This document shows, in pieces, positions 43,654 to 55,275 of a DNA stretch of 64,000 bases (its first letter is position 1; the number at the start of each line of letters is the position of its first letter). A program made the position numbers and the translations under genes. The notes under the pieces were generated by a model, which made no database searches, was not told the DNA's origin, and saw nothing but the letters and a program-made list of their open reading frames with translations. Source of the DNA: Eucalyptus grandis (taxonomy: Eukaryota > Streptophyta > Magnoliopsida > Myrtales > Myrtaceae); the NCBI RefSeq assembly GCF_016545825.1, contig NC_052613.1, positions 38,513,790 to 38,577,789 on the forward strand. Reading direction: 5' to 3'.

Positions 43654-46600
43654 ATGCCCGCATTCGCCGCTTCCGGCCACCTCCTCAACCCCACCCTCAC
43701 TCACTCCCTCTCCCGCCGCCGCAGATTCCCCTTCTTCCCAAAACCCTAAACCCCTCCCTTCCTCAAGTGCCACCTACCCTCCTCCTCCTCCTCCTCCTCC
43801 TCCTCCGACCCTCCCACCTCCGATCCCCGCCCCGTCAAATCCTCAACCCTAGCCCCTCCTCGCCTCCGCGGCCGCGGCCGGCGCGGCCGCCTCTTCGCCA
43901 TCCTCCTCCGCTTCTCCCCCATCGGCGGCGGCGGCGGCGGTGGCGGCGGGGGTTCGGAGGCGATGGCGGTGGGGGTGGGGGTGGTGGAGATGGAAGCGGC
44001 GGCGGTTTCTGGGGGCGGTTGTCTCTGCGCCCGCCGCGATTGCCGACGAGCAGCAGAATCAGGAGTGGGACTCCCACGGCTTGCCTGCCAACATTGTGGT
44101 GCAGCTCAACAAGCTCAGCGGCTTTCAAGAAGTACAAGCTCCGGAGATCTTGTTCTTCGATCGGAGGAGGTGGGCCACCGTGGGGACCGAGGATTCCTTC
44201 TTCGAGATGGTCTCCTTTGGGGGCCTGGCGGCATCTACACTAAAGCGCAGCTCCAGAAGGAGCTGGAGACGCTGGCCACCTGCGGGATGTTTGAGAAAGT
44301 TGACATGGAAGGGAAGACCAAGCCGGATGGGAGTTTGAGTTTGACCATTTCTTTCACCGAGAGCACATGGCAATCTGCTGATAAGTTTAGGTGCATCAAT
44401 GTGGGGCTGATGCCGCAGTCGAAACCGATCGAGATGGACCTGGATATGACCGATAAGGAGAAGTTGGAGTACTACAGGAGCCAAGAGAAGGATTATAGGA
44501 GGAGAATCGACAGGGCGAGGCCGTGTCTGTTGCCGACACCGGTGCATGGGGAGATTCTGCAGATGTTGAGAGACCAGGGTAAGGTGAGCCGCGCGGCTGC
44601 TGCAGAAGATTAGGGATAGAGTGCAGAAGTGGTACCATGATGAAGGCTACGCATGCGCTCAAGTTGTTAACTTTGGGAATTTGAATACTAAGGAGGTGGT
44701 TTGTGAGGTTGTGGAAGGGGATATCACTCAGCTTGTGGTCCAGTTCCAAGATAAGCTGGGCAATGTGGTTGAAGGAATACCCAGACTCCTGTCATTAGAA
44801 GGAGTTGCCTACAGGTATGTCGCATATGCGATGTGTTTGTGAGCTTTATCTCTTTTCTCATTTTAACTTTTGATGATGCCGATGTCAATGCTGAAGTCTT
44901 AGAGCACTGAAACTTGTGATAGAATGGTTATATGCAGTTGATCTTCAATTTACGGCCAATTGTTCGAGTGTGATGAAGATTTCCAAGTGCTTCACATTCT
45001 GACGATTGTAGCTTGATATTTCTAGTTGTTACACATCTCCAAGCCATGTTATGATGTTTTCCAAGGGCTTATCTCTCATGGTTAGTTTTGTGTTTGAACA
45101 ACTTTCACAGCTTTCTCGCCAAGGCTATGTTTTCAACATAGAAGCAGGAAAACAAGCTCTTAGAAACATCAATTCTCTAGCTTTATTTTCAAACATCAAG
45201 TAAACCTCGTCCTGATGAGAAGAATGAAGGGGCATCATCGTAGAGATTAAGCTCAAAGAACTAGAGCAAAAGCAGGCTGAAGTTAGTACTGAGTGGAGCA
45301 TTGTACCTGGTCGAGGAGGTCGACCCACGTTGGTAAGATTGCATACAGTTTGACAGCATTCCTGATCATATATTATTTTTTTTATTAGATCTTAACTTTT
45401 TCTTCATTGCTTGTTTAGGCTTCGCTCCAGCCTGGTGGAACTGTTTCTTTGAGCATAGAAATATCATGGGCCTCAACAGGTCAATTCTGGTTCAGTAACA
45501 ACCAGCAACTTCTTAAATCCTCAGGTAGTTTTGCATTGATAATTCCCTTTCCTTGCTTACAAAACTTAGATTGTCGAAGTGTCAATGATACTATTATCTT
45601 TGGGGCAATCCCTACTGTAGGATGATCTCGCTTCAAGCTTGAGTATGTGCACCCATATCTGGATGGAGTGACTAATCCACGCAATCGAACCTCCGTGCCA
45701 GCTGCTTCAACAGCCGGAAGCTGAGTCCTGTGTTCACCGGTGGTCCTGGAGTGGATGAAGTCCCCCAATATGGGTCGATCGAGCTGGTCTTAAGGCCAAT
45801 ATCACTGAGGTGACTTAATATGTCCAGTCTACTGATTATATCAGGCTTTTGGCATCAGTTTAAGTTTGTAAAATTTAAGTCATCCTGATAATCTTGAGTA
45901 TCATCAGAATTTCACCCGGCAAAGCAAATTCACTTATGGACTCGTGATGGAAGAAGTAACAACTCGGGATGAAAGCAGTCATATCTCCCCTAACGGCCAA
46001 AGAGTCTTGCCAAGTGGAGGAATCAGTGCAGATGGACCTCCAACGACCCTTAGTGGAACTGGTATCGACAGAATGGCATTCCTACAAGCAAATATCACAC
46101 GTGACAACACCAAGTATGTTAATGGAGCTATTGTTGGCCAAAGGAATGTATTTCAGGTGTGTCATGGTTCACCAAATTTATCGATGCTCCTGGAAGAATG
46201 ACTTTTTTTTAGCAAGCACTTCTTTTAGATGTTTGCGCTCTTTAGAAGTCAGTTAATTATCTGGGAAGAAATGCTGGGAAACAAGCTTGTTAAATGATGG
46301 TGAAGACAGGATGCATGCTATATAGCCTCTTATAGGATGAAGTGAGGATCAGGGTAAATAGCAAGAGTTTTCTGTATATTCTCCATTGGAGGTGGACATG
46401 AACTTTTATAGTCAACAGCTAGGACTAATAGCACTACAGAATGAGGTCTCTGTTTATTAATGTGTTATACCTAGGACTTGTGCGCAGTTTGTGCTTTCCA
46501 TTCATAATTTAACCTCTCCACGAATTCATGTGACAATCTTTATTCTTGAGATGCTAACTATTTTGTCATGTTGATTATGTTTCCATGTTTCCCATTCAAT

Positions 46601-47512
46601 TCAGAAAAAATCTATGTAATCCACTGAATGAGAGGGTTTTATTATTTGGTTCTTTATACTGCATGCGTTGTCTCCACGCTCATTACACTGTTCAAAACTT
46701 CTTCTGGGGTTTGATGGAGATGGATGAAATTCTCTTGTTTGCTGGAGGGACATGTATAAGGTGCTGAAGAGCTGTCCCTCTTTTCTTTTTGCCTTTCACT
46801 GGTCGTTGTAACAGCTCAAACTACAAAGTTATCGTTTTGTCTGTCTGACTTCATGTTTAAGATGTTGATCTTACGCTAACATAATGTCCTTTTTTTCTTT
46901 GAAAAACTTGCAGCTGGACCAAGGTCTTGGAATTGGCAGCAATTTCCCATTCTTCAATCGCCATCAACTAACATGTACAGGATTTTTTCAGTTGAAACAA
47001 GTGGAGGAAGGTGCTGGTAAGCCGCCGCCACCTGTTCTAGTTCTACATGGCCATTACGGCGGTTGTGTGGGGGACCTCCCAAGCTATGATGCCTTTACTC
47101 TTGGCGGGCCGTACTCCGTTAGAGGTTACAACATGGGCGAGCTAGGTGCAGCAAGAAATATCCTCGAGGTAGGAATTCATAGTTTAACCTCCTTTTTTCC
47201 GTGTACTATGTAACACAAAATCATGAGAGCTTTTGATGGAATGGACAAGTAACTCTAGTTTGATTTATGCAGCTTGCAGCTGAGCTACGGGTACCAGTGA
47301 AGAATACACACGTGTATGTATTTGCAGAACATGGCAACGACTTGGGAAGTTCGAAACTCGTCAAAGGGAATCCAACCGAGGTCTACAGGCGTATGGGTCA
47401 AGGCTCGTCATATGGGTTCGGTGCTAAGTTTGGTCTAGTACGCGCAGAATATGCTGTGGATCAAAATTCGGGCACCGGGTCCTTATTCCTTCGGTTTGGA
47501 GAGAGGTTTTGA
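43654..47512 (+). CDS. TOC75: TOC75, outer-envelope protein import channel, frameshifted
   Basis: Omp85/BamA-type beta-barrel that forms the protein-conducting channel of the TOC translocon in the chloroplast outer envelope. Exons: 43654-44814, 45111-45332, 45419-45524, 45621-45809, 45908-46156, 46914-47168, 47273-47512. Exon 1 holds the Ser/Pro-rich transit peptide, the long poly-Gly run typical of TOC75 (43921-43985) and the POTRA region (DSHGLPANIVVQLNKLSG, GTEDSFFEMVS, KAQLQKELETLATCGMFEKV, DRARPCLLP). Later exons give the barrel: GPGVDEVPPIWVD-like, DGPPTTLSGTGIDRMAFLQA, GDLPSYDAFTLGGPYSVRGY and the final SLFLRFGERF. An in-frame TAA at 43747 and about ten 1-base indels (e.g. near 44128, 44218, 44586, 44776, 45203, 45226, 45452, 45630) break it. 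The splice sites and nearly all residues are intact. Confidence 0.93.
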
Positions 47513-48300
47513 TATGTTTTGATCGTTATTGTGTTGCATAATATTTTGGACGCCGAGTTTCAGAAAATGATTTGAGGATCAGTTGTTTCAGTCCCGCGAG
47601 ATCTTTTAAAGGTGCTTAGGAACCAGATATAGTTTTTGCCTCAGTATGTGCTTTTCCTTGTCAATTAGTGGTTGAAGGTTTTTATCTGTAGTGATACATT
47701 GTCATGAATGGACTAAATCCAAGACATGTAATAATCAATGGATGCATCGAGTTACTCGTCTCTCTGCATAATTCCGTAGGTGAACTTTGATTTTACTTTC
47801 GCAGCTTCATCTATGCAGGCCTTCTTCTTACCATCGCCATTGGTTCAATGTTGGTCCCCGATGGGGATCTCAGATTCTTATCAACGCGAAGCCATTGGAT
47901 GTACATTTTCAGCATCGCGTTTATCGGGCTGTTCTGTTCGTTAGCCAGAAAAAAAGGCCAAAAAGGGGGAAATGATTGGGAAGTGAGCATTGGGACTTGA
48001 CTAGAATTATTTTTTGAGGAAGTTACGGAAAATGACAAACTGAGATGATTTGTGGATATTATTTTTGGATTAATTCATCTGTCGTCTCAGGTTCAGTTCA
48101 TTTGCCCCCATCGCATCGATAGCCCGTAAAGAGCTATGCTGTTTTTTTTGGCTCCTTCCAGGTAGTGTTTAGCTCAAATCCTCTGGAAACTTGTGTCATT
48201 GTTCGGGTAAAGTATCAAAAAAAATTCTGATTCAGCAAATTTCTTGAGATGATTAATTATTTCAAAGTCTTTGTTTCAAACATTACAAAATTGCTGATTT
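47513..48300. other. TOC75 3' UTR and intergenic DNA
   Basis: No gene seen. Small frames at 47787-48038 have no recognisable content. Confidence 0.5.
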
Positions 48301-48369
48301 CACTGCAATCAATGCATCCCCATCTTGGGGAAAACTTCAGTCGTCGATGAGCTTAAGGAGATTATGCGA

Positions 48370-48850
48370 TTCTTCTTTCATTACGAATACCATCAATAAG
48401 AAAGAGAATTATTCAGACTGATGTCAATGATGAATATTGGGCTCCCATCAATTTTCCAGACTGACATTAGTGATGAAAATTGGGCAGCTATCTTGTTCGA
48501 GGAAATTGATAATAAGAGACACTATGTGCTTACGAAGTGCGAAATTTTCTCAATTTTCTCAAGCTAAAATATGTTATCATTTCACTTTCAAAGAAATCTT
48601 AGCGGCAAAAATGAAATAAAAAGTTCAAGTTCCATCTCGTCGCCCATCACTTCCCAAAGGAAATTAGATATGGCATTATTTCCTTATATGATCAAGTTCA
48701 AATAGAAGCAGATTCCCCATTCTCAACTACTTTGATGGGCTGAATGGAATCATACACATTGCTGGAAAAAAGAACATGCTTGCTGACTTCTTATTAAGAG
48801 CAAATGCACTAACAGAAATCAACATGTACGTTATGAGGTATATTTTTTTA
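48370..48850 (+). pseudogene. Endogenous pararetrovirus (Caulimoviridae-type) RT-RNase H fragment
   Basis: Degenerate plus-strand fragment of a reverse transcriptase-RNase H polyprotein of the plant pararetrovirus type. The RNase H start (TDISDENWAAILFEEID) is seen, then a YHFTFKEILAAK block (the Y/H----KE-LA-K signature), then a tail HIAGKKNMLADFLLRANA resembling the H--GK-N--AD-LSR end. It is interrupted by several stops and frame changes; the RT catalytic core and movement/coat regions are not seen. It cannot be active. A Ty3-type origin is the alternative; the block spacing favours a caulimovirid. Confidence 0.6.
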
Positions 48851-50400
48851 TACTTTTCACCACAATGAAAAGTATAAGATCAAAAGAATACGAGATTAAC
48901 CAACCTCACTGAAAATCTAGAAAACATTATATGGCAATGCCACACAAATTCTTCTTTATCCTTTTAGATTAAATTCCAACTATCCATTCATGCACCCTAA
49001 TATGACTTCCTAATCAACTACGATAGTTATTTTGGTACTTGACCATAAAGTACTTAATAGCTATCGAAATCCCGACCAGAAGGTTCATTGCCAACCTAAC
49101 CAGGATATTCAAGCTCGATCAAAATACGGAAAAGGAAAGTGACAAGAACCTCAATTGGTTTATCCTCTCATTCACTAGAAGCATCTCCTCCAATAGGAAT
49201 TGAGAATTGTCCGACCAAACCTAAAGATCCACACTATTTTGTTCTTTCAACGACTATGGGCTTTTGTTAAAAGAATGGCATCATTACTGGTGCTCCACAA
49301 AGTATAGGAACTACATCATATAAATCTCGATCGCACCTTAAAAAAGCTCGAATTTACAAATCATTTCCAAGTCCTATTGGTTGCTATGAACACCAGTACC
49401 AAGAACTTCAAAGAGTCTTGTGCCAGGAGAACAAGACCATGCCCTAAGACGTATGAAATTATAATGTACCCACTGCATGGAATCATTATAGTCTTGCACC
49501 AAAAGCCAAAAAAGCACTCGAAGAATTTAGATATGCTACAAGGACAACCCCATCATCACATGAGTAAGAAATGACAAATACGGATGACCCTACACAATTA
49601 TCTCAAGACCCCTATGCACAATGGGGGCTCCCTATCTCAAGACCCCTATAATCAAGGATTCATGTCCTTATCTCTAGGGATGGAAACATCTTACTATGAT
49701 CAACCATCCAACTTGACCTCTGCCAAAAATGCCTACCAACACTCCAGGATCCTCCAAGAATCATGAAGAAGCATCTTCATCAAACGAGGCAAACATATGG
49801 AATACTCCCCTATGTGCACAATGGGGGGCCCTCTATGTCAAGACCCCTATAATCAAGGATTCATGTCCTTATCTCTAGAGATGGACACATCTTACTATGA
49901 TGAACCATCCAACTTGGCCTCTACCAAAAATGCTTACCAACACCCAGGATCCTCCAAGAATCATAAAGAAGCATTTTCTTCAAACAAGGCAAACATATGG
50001 AATACTCGGCCCCTGATATTTGACTTACGAAACTTGAATGAAAATACGAAAACATTTTCTAGCAAAAATGCATAGTTCTAATTATTCATACTATGACTAC
50101 AATACCCATGACCGAAGAAAATTGATGATCAGTATCAGCAGTAAACTAGAAAATCACTGTCATGTTACTGCTCATATCACCTAGAATAATTCCTGACCGA
50201 TTTTTCCAGCCCCTATCTATTTTAGGACTCATGAGTTTGGTTCTTGTTTATCTGTGACCTCATAATGCCTATAAAAGGCAAAAATGATGTAATATATTGG
50301 GCAGAGTCCTTGAAGTAAATTGGAGTGTTTTGTTAAAACTCTCAATATATTTCTAAACACTTCTTCTTCTCCAACCTAGTAGGATCTTCTGAGAAATACA
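48851..50400 (+). other. Probable continuation of the pararetrovirus remnant
   Basis: Short open frames without recognisable domains (49377-49574, 49584-49766, 49797-50075). A TATAAAAGG box at about 50269 is followed about 80 bp later by CT-rich sequence, as in a viral promoter/leader. Assignment to the same remnant is by proximity only. Confidence 0.35.
49610..50009 (+). repeat. Tandem duplication of a 200-bp unit
   Basis: 49610-49807 and 49808-50009 are about 90% alike (ACCCCTATAATCAAGGATTC, ACATCTTACTATGATNAACC, AACATATGGAATACTC). In the open frame the repeated peptide carries QDPYNQGFMSLSL and PSNL-S-KNAYQH. The frame is largely kept in both units. Confidence 0.85.
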
Positions 50401-52640
50401 ACTCAGATAGTTAGATATGTTACCATCCTAGTATCTATGCTTGAACTAAAAGTCTGAGTAGTTTTCTACTAAAAGACTATCCTTGAAGGGTTTAAACAAG
50501 AAATTACGCCATTGTGGGAAAGCAAACCAATTTAGTCCTAAATATTTCAATTTAGCCAATTTAGTTATAAATATTTTTACATTGGTATCAATTCAATTTA
50601 TTAGCTAATTTAGGCTTGAAATTGCTAAAGTGAACACTGGTTGTGCTACGTAGAACGGTCGATATTGACGTAAACATTTTTAAATAATTTTTAAATAATT
50701 TGTCTTTTCTTTCCTTTTTTCTTTCTTTTTTTTTTTTTTTTTTGAGATAAGTACATTAAAAGTGTCCAAAATTATGTACGACACTTACTTTAATGTCAAA
50801 AGTTTTTGCCGAAGAGAAAAACTATCACTTAAATGTTAACTACAATTCCAACTAAATTGACCATATGGCATTTATAATTAATAGATATGTTCCGTAACTC
50901 CTAAAACTTGTTACAAAACGCATTTCAATCCTAAAATTTATAAAAAAGTGCATTTAAATCCTAAAACTTGTCAAATTATTTCAAACGAGTCCTAAAATCG
51001 ACGTTGTTAGCATTTTCCTGCTAAAATGTTAACGTGGCATTTTAAATAATTTTTTATTTTCCAGGTGTATTTTTTAATTAATTTTTATCCTTTTTTAAAA
51101 ATATATTTAAAAACTAAAAATTAAATTTATTCTTATCTTATTTTCAACAAAAACTAAAAGAAAAGTTAAAAATTTATTTTTAAAATTGTTAAAAGAAAAA
51201 TCAGCACAGCTCCTCTCCCCGCCGCCGCCGCGCACCGCCGCCCATCGCCGGAGTGGCTGGTTACGGTCGCCGGCCCTAGGCGGGGGGTGGCCAAGCCTCG
51301 CCGCTCCCGTTAGAAAGCTAGCCAAACCATCTTCAAATCTCATGAAGGCATCAAACACAAAAAACCACAGCAACCAGCTCGTATCAGGTCATTTGCGCAA
51401 AAGGTCATCCGAAACAGAGCACAAGTCAGAACGAATTTCCAGAAACTGGTGCTAAATGCCAATACATGCTAAGGAAAACTGACAGCCACATTACAATACA
51501 AAAAGCCAGAAAGGAAGGTTTTCATAAACCCACAAAGAATTCAGTACAAAAAAATGAACTTAGTAAGAGTTAATTCAACGCTAGTCCATCAACAATTTGT
51601 ACATTTCATTAATGGAAATGCAATACACAACTCCAGCCACTATTCTTCTGCAAACAACGAATGAATGATTACTCTTATCTTTTTATGGACCATGGGAAAA
51701 CTTATTTCATCAATGGTTCAGTTTCAGACATGAATCAATTACATCTACCGATCTAACTTGAGCATTTCATCGAGCAGAAAGTAGGCATCTTGGCCATGAG
51801 TCCAAAATGCAACAGCCAAACAGAAAGCACAACCAAACTATCACAACAACAATATTACAGGCTCGCATTACCCAATGAACTTCGATAGTAGGTAAGTTTT
51901 TCATAAACAGAAATCAGAATCCCTCGCCACTGCTCAACACAATGAACATCCGGATATGGAAGATGAATTTATGTTCAACGTACCTTGAATGAAGCGGCGA
52001 AGGATTGTAAGTCGTCGCGCTGCCGACGCTGTCCCGAACTCTAAACTCCAAGCTCCTCGACCGGCCGTTCCCGAGCAAGTCAAATCCGGCGCGCAAGACA
52101 GAGCCGAGAGAAAATGTTCGAGTCAGAGAGAATGAATGAGAGAAAGAAATCAGGGGCCAAAACCCTAACAGACCGAGAAAGAGGGAAAGAGAGATCACCG
52201 CTTTGGTGAGCTCGATCCAGAGAGAAACTCGGTTAAGCGTTGTCGTCGCCGCAGCTGTCGCCGATCAGGCCACCCTAGAGAGAGAGATCATCGGCGAGCC
52301 TTTGCACCAGAGGACTGAGAGCCGAGCGAACATGGGTTGAGCATAGGATCCGGTGGAGAGCCAAATCACGCTACAGATTAGGAGCCGCTATCACCGCCGC
52401 CGTCTTCGCGGATGTCGCTGCAATCGAGCAAACCAGAGAGAGAATCAGAGAGAGAGAACTTCCAATCGAGCGTTGGCGCCGTCACTGGCGTCGAAGTTGT
52501 TCTTCTCGGGCGCCATGTCAGAGCGCGGGGCTAGATCGAGGCGGCTACCGTGTGCGGTGGCTGAATCAAGGAGCGGTCGGTGCCATTGCAGAAGGGCCCT
52601 AATTGCCGATTCAGAGGAAGAGATCGTCGATTTTGGAGAC
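50401..52640. other. Repeat-derived intergenic DNA
   Basis: 50480-50640 and 50890-51070 carry 'TCCTAAA-CTTG' and 'AACGTGGCATTTT' pieces of non-autonomous elements. 51205-51310 is a CGCCGCCGC-rich patch. A 94-codon minus frame (51914-52198) next to a GTACGTTG donor could be a gene's first exon, but I cannot identify it. Confidence 0.35.
50740..50890. mobile_element. Relic end of a Mutator-type element related to 5132-6011
   Basis: GAGATAAGTACATTAAAAGTG, then 'CCAAAATTATGTACGACACTTACTTTAATGTCAAAAGTTT' in pieces, then 'TCACTTAAATG', follow the same order as the left TIR of the element at 5132 (GGGATAAGTACACTAATGG, CCAAAAGTTGTGTACGGCGC, 'CACTTAAGTG'). Diverged by roughly a quarter, with no matching right end found. 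Confidence 0.55.
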
Positions 52641-53104
52641 GGCCAAAGGAGAGAGAATCTCGAGAGAGAGTATGTGAGTGTCCCGAGATTGAGAGAGAGC
52701 ATCCCAGAGGAGAGAGAGAGCGAGCGGGAGCAGAGAGCCCCTCAGAGAGAGAATCTGCGCGCCTAAAATTTCAGAGAGAGAGAGAGAGCCCCCAAAGAGA
52801 GAGAGATCCCCAACCTTTTTTCTTTTTTTCTTTCAAAGAGAGCGTCCGAGAGCGAGAGAAAAAGAGAAGAAAAAAAAACCCCGTGAATGGCCCCATTTCC
52901 CTTTTCTATTCTTTTTTCTTCTTTCTTTTATTTTTTATTTTTCTCTCCTTTTTCTTTTTTCGTTTTCCTTTTATTTCTAATTTTTTCTTTTCATTTCATT
53001 TTTTTTGTTTTCTTTGTTTTCTTTTTGGCTCTTTATTTATTTATTTTTATATTTTTGCAAACAATGGATGATTAAAATGTAGACGAAAATTTCGGGTGTC
53101 AACA
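52640..53104. repeat. GA-rich then T-rich low-complexity DNA
   Basis: GAGAGA-rich from about 52640 to 52870, then TTTTCTTT-rich to about 53055, closing with AAAATTTCGGGTGTCAACA, which looks like the 3' end of a gypsy LTR. Probably a truncated, older LTR. No gene. Confidence 0.45.
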
Positions 53105-53681
53105 GCATGTTACAAAAGGATACAAGGGATCATGGAATGAAGACGGACTAAAAGACATAGGATATACTACAATATCCGAAGTATCCCGAAAATGGATCAA
53201 GGGGGAGTGTTGGAAATGGTGATCCATTTTCTAGAATTTCCTAGAGTTGGTAAACTTCTAGAATTCTCTAGAATTCCCTAGATGAATTTTCTAGAAGAAA
53301 GAAGAAAACATTTTCTAGAAGAAAGAGGAAAATGTCCAACATGTAAGAGAAGTCTCTAGAATTGTCTACAAGCTCATGTGTCTAGAAGGCTCATGTGTCT
53401 AGAAGTTTCATCCTATGTTAGAGAAGTCTAGAGACTTCCTCCACCAACTTTGGCAGCTATATAAAGGAGCAAGTGCTCCATGTTTTGGGTAAGGAGCTAA
53501 CCATAAAAACCACACATCATGCTCCCTCACCAACACCTCAACTATTGTAAAATTATTTTCATAAACTAGTAAAACTATCTTTGTCCCATAAACCTTCTCA
53601 CAATATCTTATCCTTGTCCCTTGTCCATCCTCTATCAAATATAAACTATACCATGCTTCCGCGCATATTTATATTTTAACA
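53105..53681 (+). mobile_element. Truncated copia element: 3' end plus LTR
   Basis: About 95 bp of internal sequence lead to a polypurine tract AAGGGGGAG (53199-53207) and an LTR of 474 bp (53208-53681, TGTTGGAAAT...TTTTAACA). The LTR holds a TATATAAA box (53458-53465) and many TCTAGAA repeats. No second LTR or 5' part is in the window. The element was 5'-truncated, or joined to the older LTR on its left. Confidence 0.65.
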
Positions 53682-53707
53682 ATTTTAGACTGAATGAGGT
53701 AACCGTG

Positions 53708-55241
53708 TGTTGACACATAAATTTTAACTATTTTTATTTGTTCGTTTGCATTAAGGTAACAATAATATTTAACTTATCTTTTAAAAAGTTGTTAAAAAAT
53801 ATTTTGTTATGGAATGGGATTTTGAAAGATTTTAGAGTTTGGATAATAAAGCCTTATCAAAAGATAATCTTCAATGGTTGAGTGAGTCAGCTTCGAAAAT
53901 TTTAACAAATGATTTTAGATTTTGGAGCCATTTTCTTGTTGAGCACATCTCTCGCCAAGGATGATCTTTAGCGATTAGGTCAATATATGCAAATCTTGTA
54001 GGTAGAACAAACTGGGGTTTTCTCTATAAATAGGGGCAAGCCTTCAAAAAAAAAAAAAGGAAAAATTCTCTTCCGGTGGAGAAAAGTAAAAGTCTCCGTA
54101 GGGTACAATAGGGGGGCTTTTCGAGGATCCTCTTCATCAAAGGGGGAAAAAGAAGTCAAGTAAAAAGAGAGGGAGAAAGGTTTTCTTCCTTGCCCATCTT
54201 CAGCAAAAAGAGAGCTTTTTCTCTTTTCTTTTCCTTGACAAACTGTAGGGAAAAGGAAAAGTCAGAGAGAGAATTGCCGTGAGAGAGGGAGGAGACGTGA
54301 AGCAGAGAGAGAAAAGGAGAAAATATAAAAAAAAGAGGAAAAGAAGAACAGGGGTTCTTCTTCTTCTTTTTCGATTTCGCCGGCGACCCCTTCTGCTCAG
54401 AAGCTGCAAAGTCGACGCCTGCAACTACCGCCTCGCCGACCCTCTGCACTCTCCTTCTGCAGCTACCGACGTCGGCAGCCGCGCCTCCACAACCTGCCGG
54501 TCATCGCCTCCACGCCGTTGCTGCTGCTCCTGCGCCCCGCACAGCCCGCGCCCAGCCACCAATCACTGCCCCCTGCTCCGAGTGCTGTTGATCCGTGCCC
54601 GATAGACGACAACACTACCGCTGCCTTGATCTGCCCGCTTGAGCGCTCGACTCCAGCAGATCTGAGCCGGACCGTTGCTGCCCGCACACCACTGGTTGTC
54701 GCACCATTGTGCCCCTGCACCGTGCCGCACCATCGCGCTCGGATCTCCGCGCCGCGTCTCCGCCTGCATCCCTTCGCCCGAGCACCGGCGCCACATTAGC
54801 TCGCCTCTCGCCAAGTGTCTGCTGTCTCCTCATGAAGTTCGCCGGTCGCCGTCCGTGAAGCCCGACGCTAGAGCCTTTCCTGCCCTGCTCCGCCCTCTCG
54901 AAGCCGTGAGTCCACTGTTTGCCGACTCCTCCTCAACCACGACGCTACACCGCCTCGCCCACGCTTGTCTCGTCATGCGGGTGCGTGACCCGTTGCTCGT
55001 TCGTGACCCCGTGAAGCTATCACTGCACTCGCGCACCTTTTCCGGTGCCCGAACACCGGTGGCTTCGCTCGTGCCGCCCCTATCCCGCTTGACTGTGACC
55101 AGCCGTACCACTGTTGCCGCCCTTGCCGGAGTTCCCTTTTGCCGGACCGATTGACCCGCCGCCTTTGGAGACCCGCGAGCAAGCCGTGCTCGAAAAAGAG
55201 AAAAGAAAAGAAAAATCAGATTAGATAGTTTTTCTTTTATG

Positions 55242-55275
<34 letters not shown>

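Noticed and set aside
52353..53071. Glu/Arg-rich then Phe-rich plus-strand frames
   Set aside because: Follow directly from the GAGAGA and TTTTCTTT low-complexity tracts.
54360..55160. Pro/Arg/Ser-rich frames on both strands
   Set aside because: Lie inside the gypsy LTR downstream of its TATA box; GC-rich composition explains them.
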